Position numbers and translations under genes: made by a program. A stretch of 5,384 nucleotides of DNA from NCBI GenBank assembly GCA_031265015.1, contig JAISDG010000146.1, forward strand, positions 1 through 5,384, given 5' to 3'. The DNA is from Spirochaetaceae bacterium (GTDB lineage: Bacteria; Spirochaetota; Spirochaetia; Treponematales; Breznakiellaceae). Under the pieces are notes generated by a model. That model saw only the letters and a program-made list of their open reading frames with translations. It did no database searches and was not told the origin of the DNA. Below are positions 5,035 to 5,384 of this stretch, in pieces; position 1 is the stretch's first letter, and the number at the start of each line of letters is the position of its first letter.

Positions 5035-5384
5035 ATGTCCGGCGGTTCCCCGTATAAACCTTGTATTGCCGTGGTGGATGATGAAAAAAACATCCGGGAA
5101 GTGATCCGCCTTGCCCTGGAGAAGGAATTCTTCCGGGTGGAGGAGTACCGGGACGGCCTTGCCGCGTGGGAAGCGTGGTATACCGGTGAAGGATCCGGGC
5201 CGGTTCTGCGGATGCCGGATCTCGTCATCCTGGACATTACCATGCCCCGGATGAACGGCATCGAACTGTGCAAAAAGATCCGTTCCGCCGGTTCCGCGGC
5301 CCCGGTTATTTTTCTTTCCTCCCGGGATGAGGAGATCGACAAAGTCCTGGGCCTTGAATCAGGGGGCGATGATTATGTCTGTAA
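5035..5384 (+). CDS. creB: CreB-like two-component response regulator, receiver domain (3' part beyond the window)
   Basis: The first 116 codons and two bases of a response regulator are visible. The receiver runs from about residue 9: acidic pair D15-D16 in IAVVDDE; phosphoacceptor D67 in LVILDITMPRMNG; the Thr/Ser switch is S95 in VIFLSSRDEE; the aromatic switch is Y114 in GGDDYV; the final partial codon AA fits the invariant lysine at 117. The stretch PVIFLSSRDEEIDKVLGLES (90-109) resembles E. coli CreB from memory, and the divergent creD supports the CreB assignment. An OmpR/PhoB-type winged-helix DNA-binding domain is expected beyond the edge but is not seen. Between helix 2 and strand 3 there is a longer Gly-rich loop (about 49-60). 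ATG 5035 is chosen because strand 1 begins nearby and no upstream start has a ribosome binding site. The symbol is provisional; a CreC-like sensor kinase may follow. Confidence 0.85.
   Translation, partial: MSGGSPYKPCIAVVDDEKNIREVIRLALEKEFFRVEEYRDGLAAWEAWYTGEGSGPVLRMPDLVILDITMPRMNGIELCKKIRSAGSAAPVIFLSSRDEEIDKVLGLESGGDDYVC

Overview
The window comes from a GC-rich bacterium with Gram-negative-type envelope genes (a CreD-family inner-membrane protein and an exported ankyrin-like protein). The phylum cannot be fixed from sequence alone. A spirochaete of the Treponema group is a guess from general resemblance, not a demonstrated result. There is no sign of phage, insertion sequence, integron or CRISPR.

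Layout from left to right: (1) the 5' part of a minus-strand gene for an exported protein that appears to begin an ankyrin-type repeat (1-212); (2) an intergenic stretch holding a good promoter and a complete tRNA-Cys(GCA) gene on the plus strand (355-466), then about 195 bases without a gene that contain a hairpin, a 12-base palindrome and a -10-like element against the next start codon; (3) purD on the plus strand (663-2087), enlarged by low-complexity insertions; (4) a CNNM/HlyC-CorC family membrane protein (2137-3495), 49 bases after purD and linked to it by a possible 16-codon leader peptide; (5) a convergent minus-strand creD (3419-4789), whose 3' end overlaps the previous gene by 77 bases; (6) a 245-base divergent intergenic region with an 11/13-base tandem repeat resembling CreB binding boxes; (7) the receiver domain of a CreB-like response regulator on the plus strand, cut by the right edge (5035-5384).

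Two functional themes stand out. purD with the CNNM-type protein is a probable co-transcribed housekeeping pair: purine synthesis and divalent-cation handling. The right-hand third looks like a Cre-type envelope-stress module: CreD, a divergently transcribed CreB-like regulator and, between them on the creD side, direct repeats that match the enterobacterial CreB consensus at nine of ten defined positions. The regulator has a TATAAT box placed so that transcription would begin at or within a base of its ATG, suggesting a leaderless mRNA. purD shows a weaker version of the same arrangement.

Nothing here is convincingly an unknown system. The most useful new observations are regulatory and architectural: the CreB-like boxes, possible leaderless starts, the chained TAATG leader ORF and the tail-to-tail overlap.
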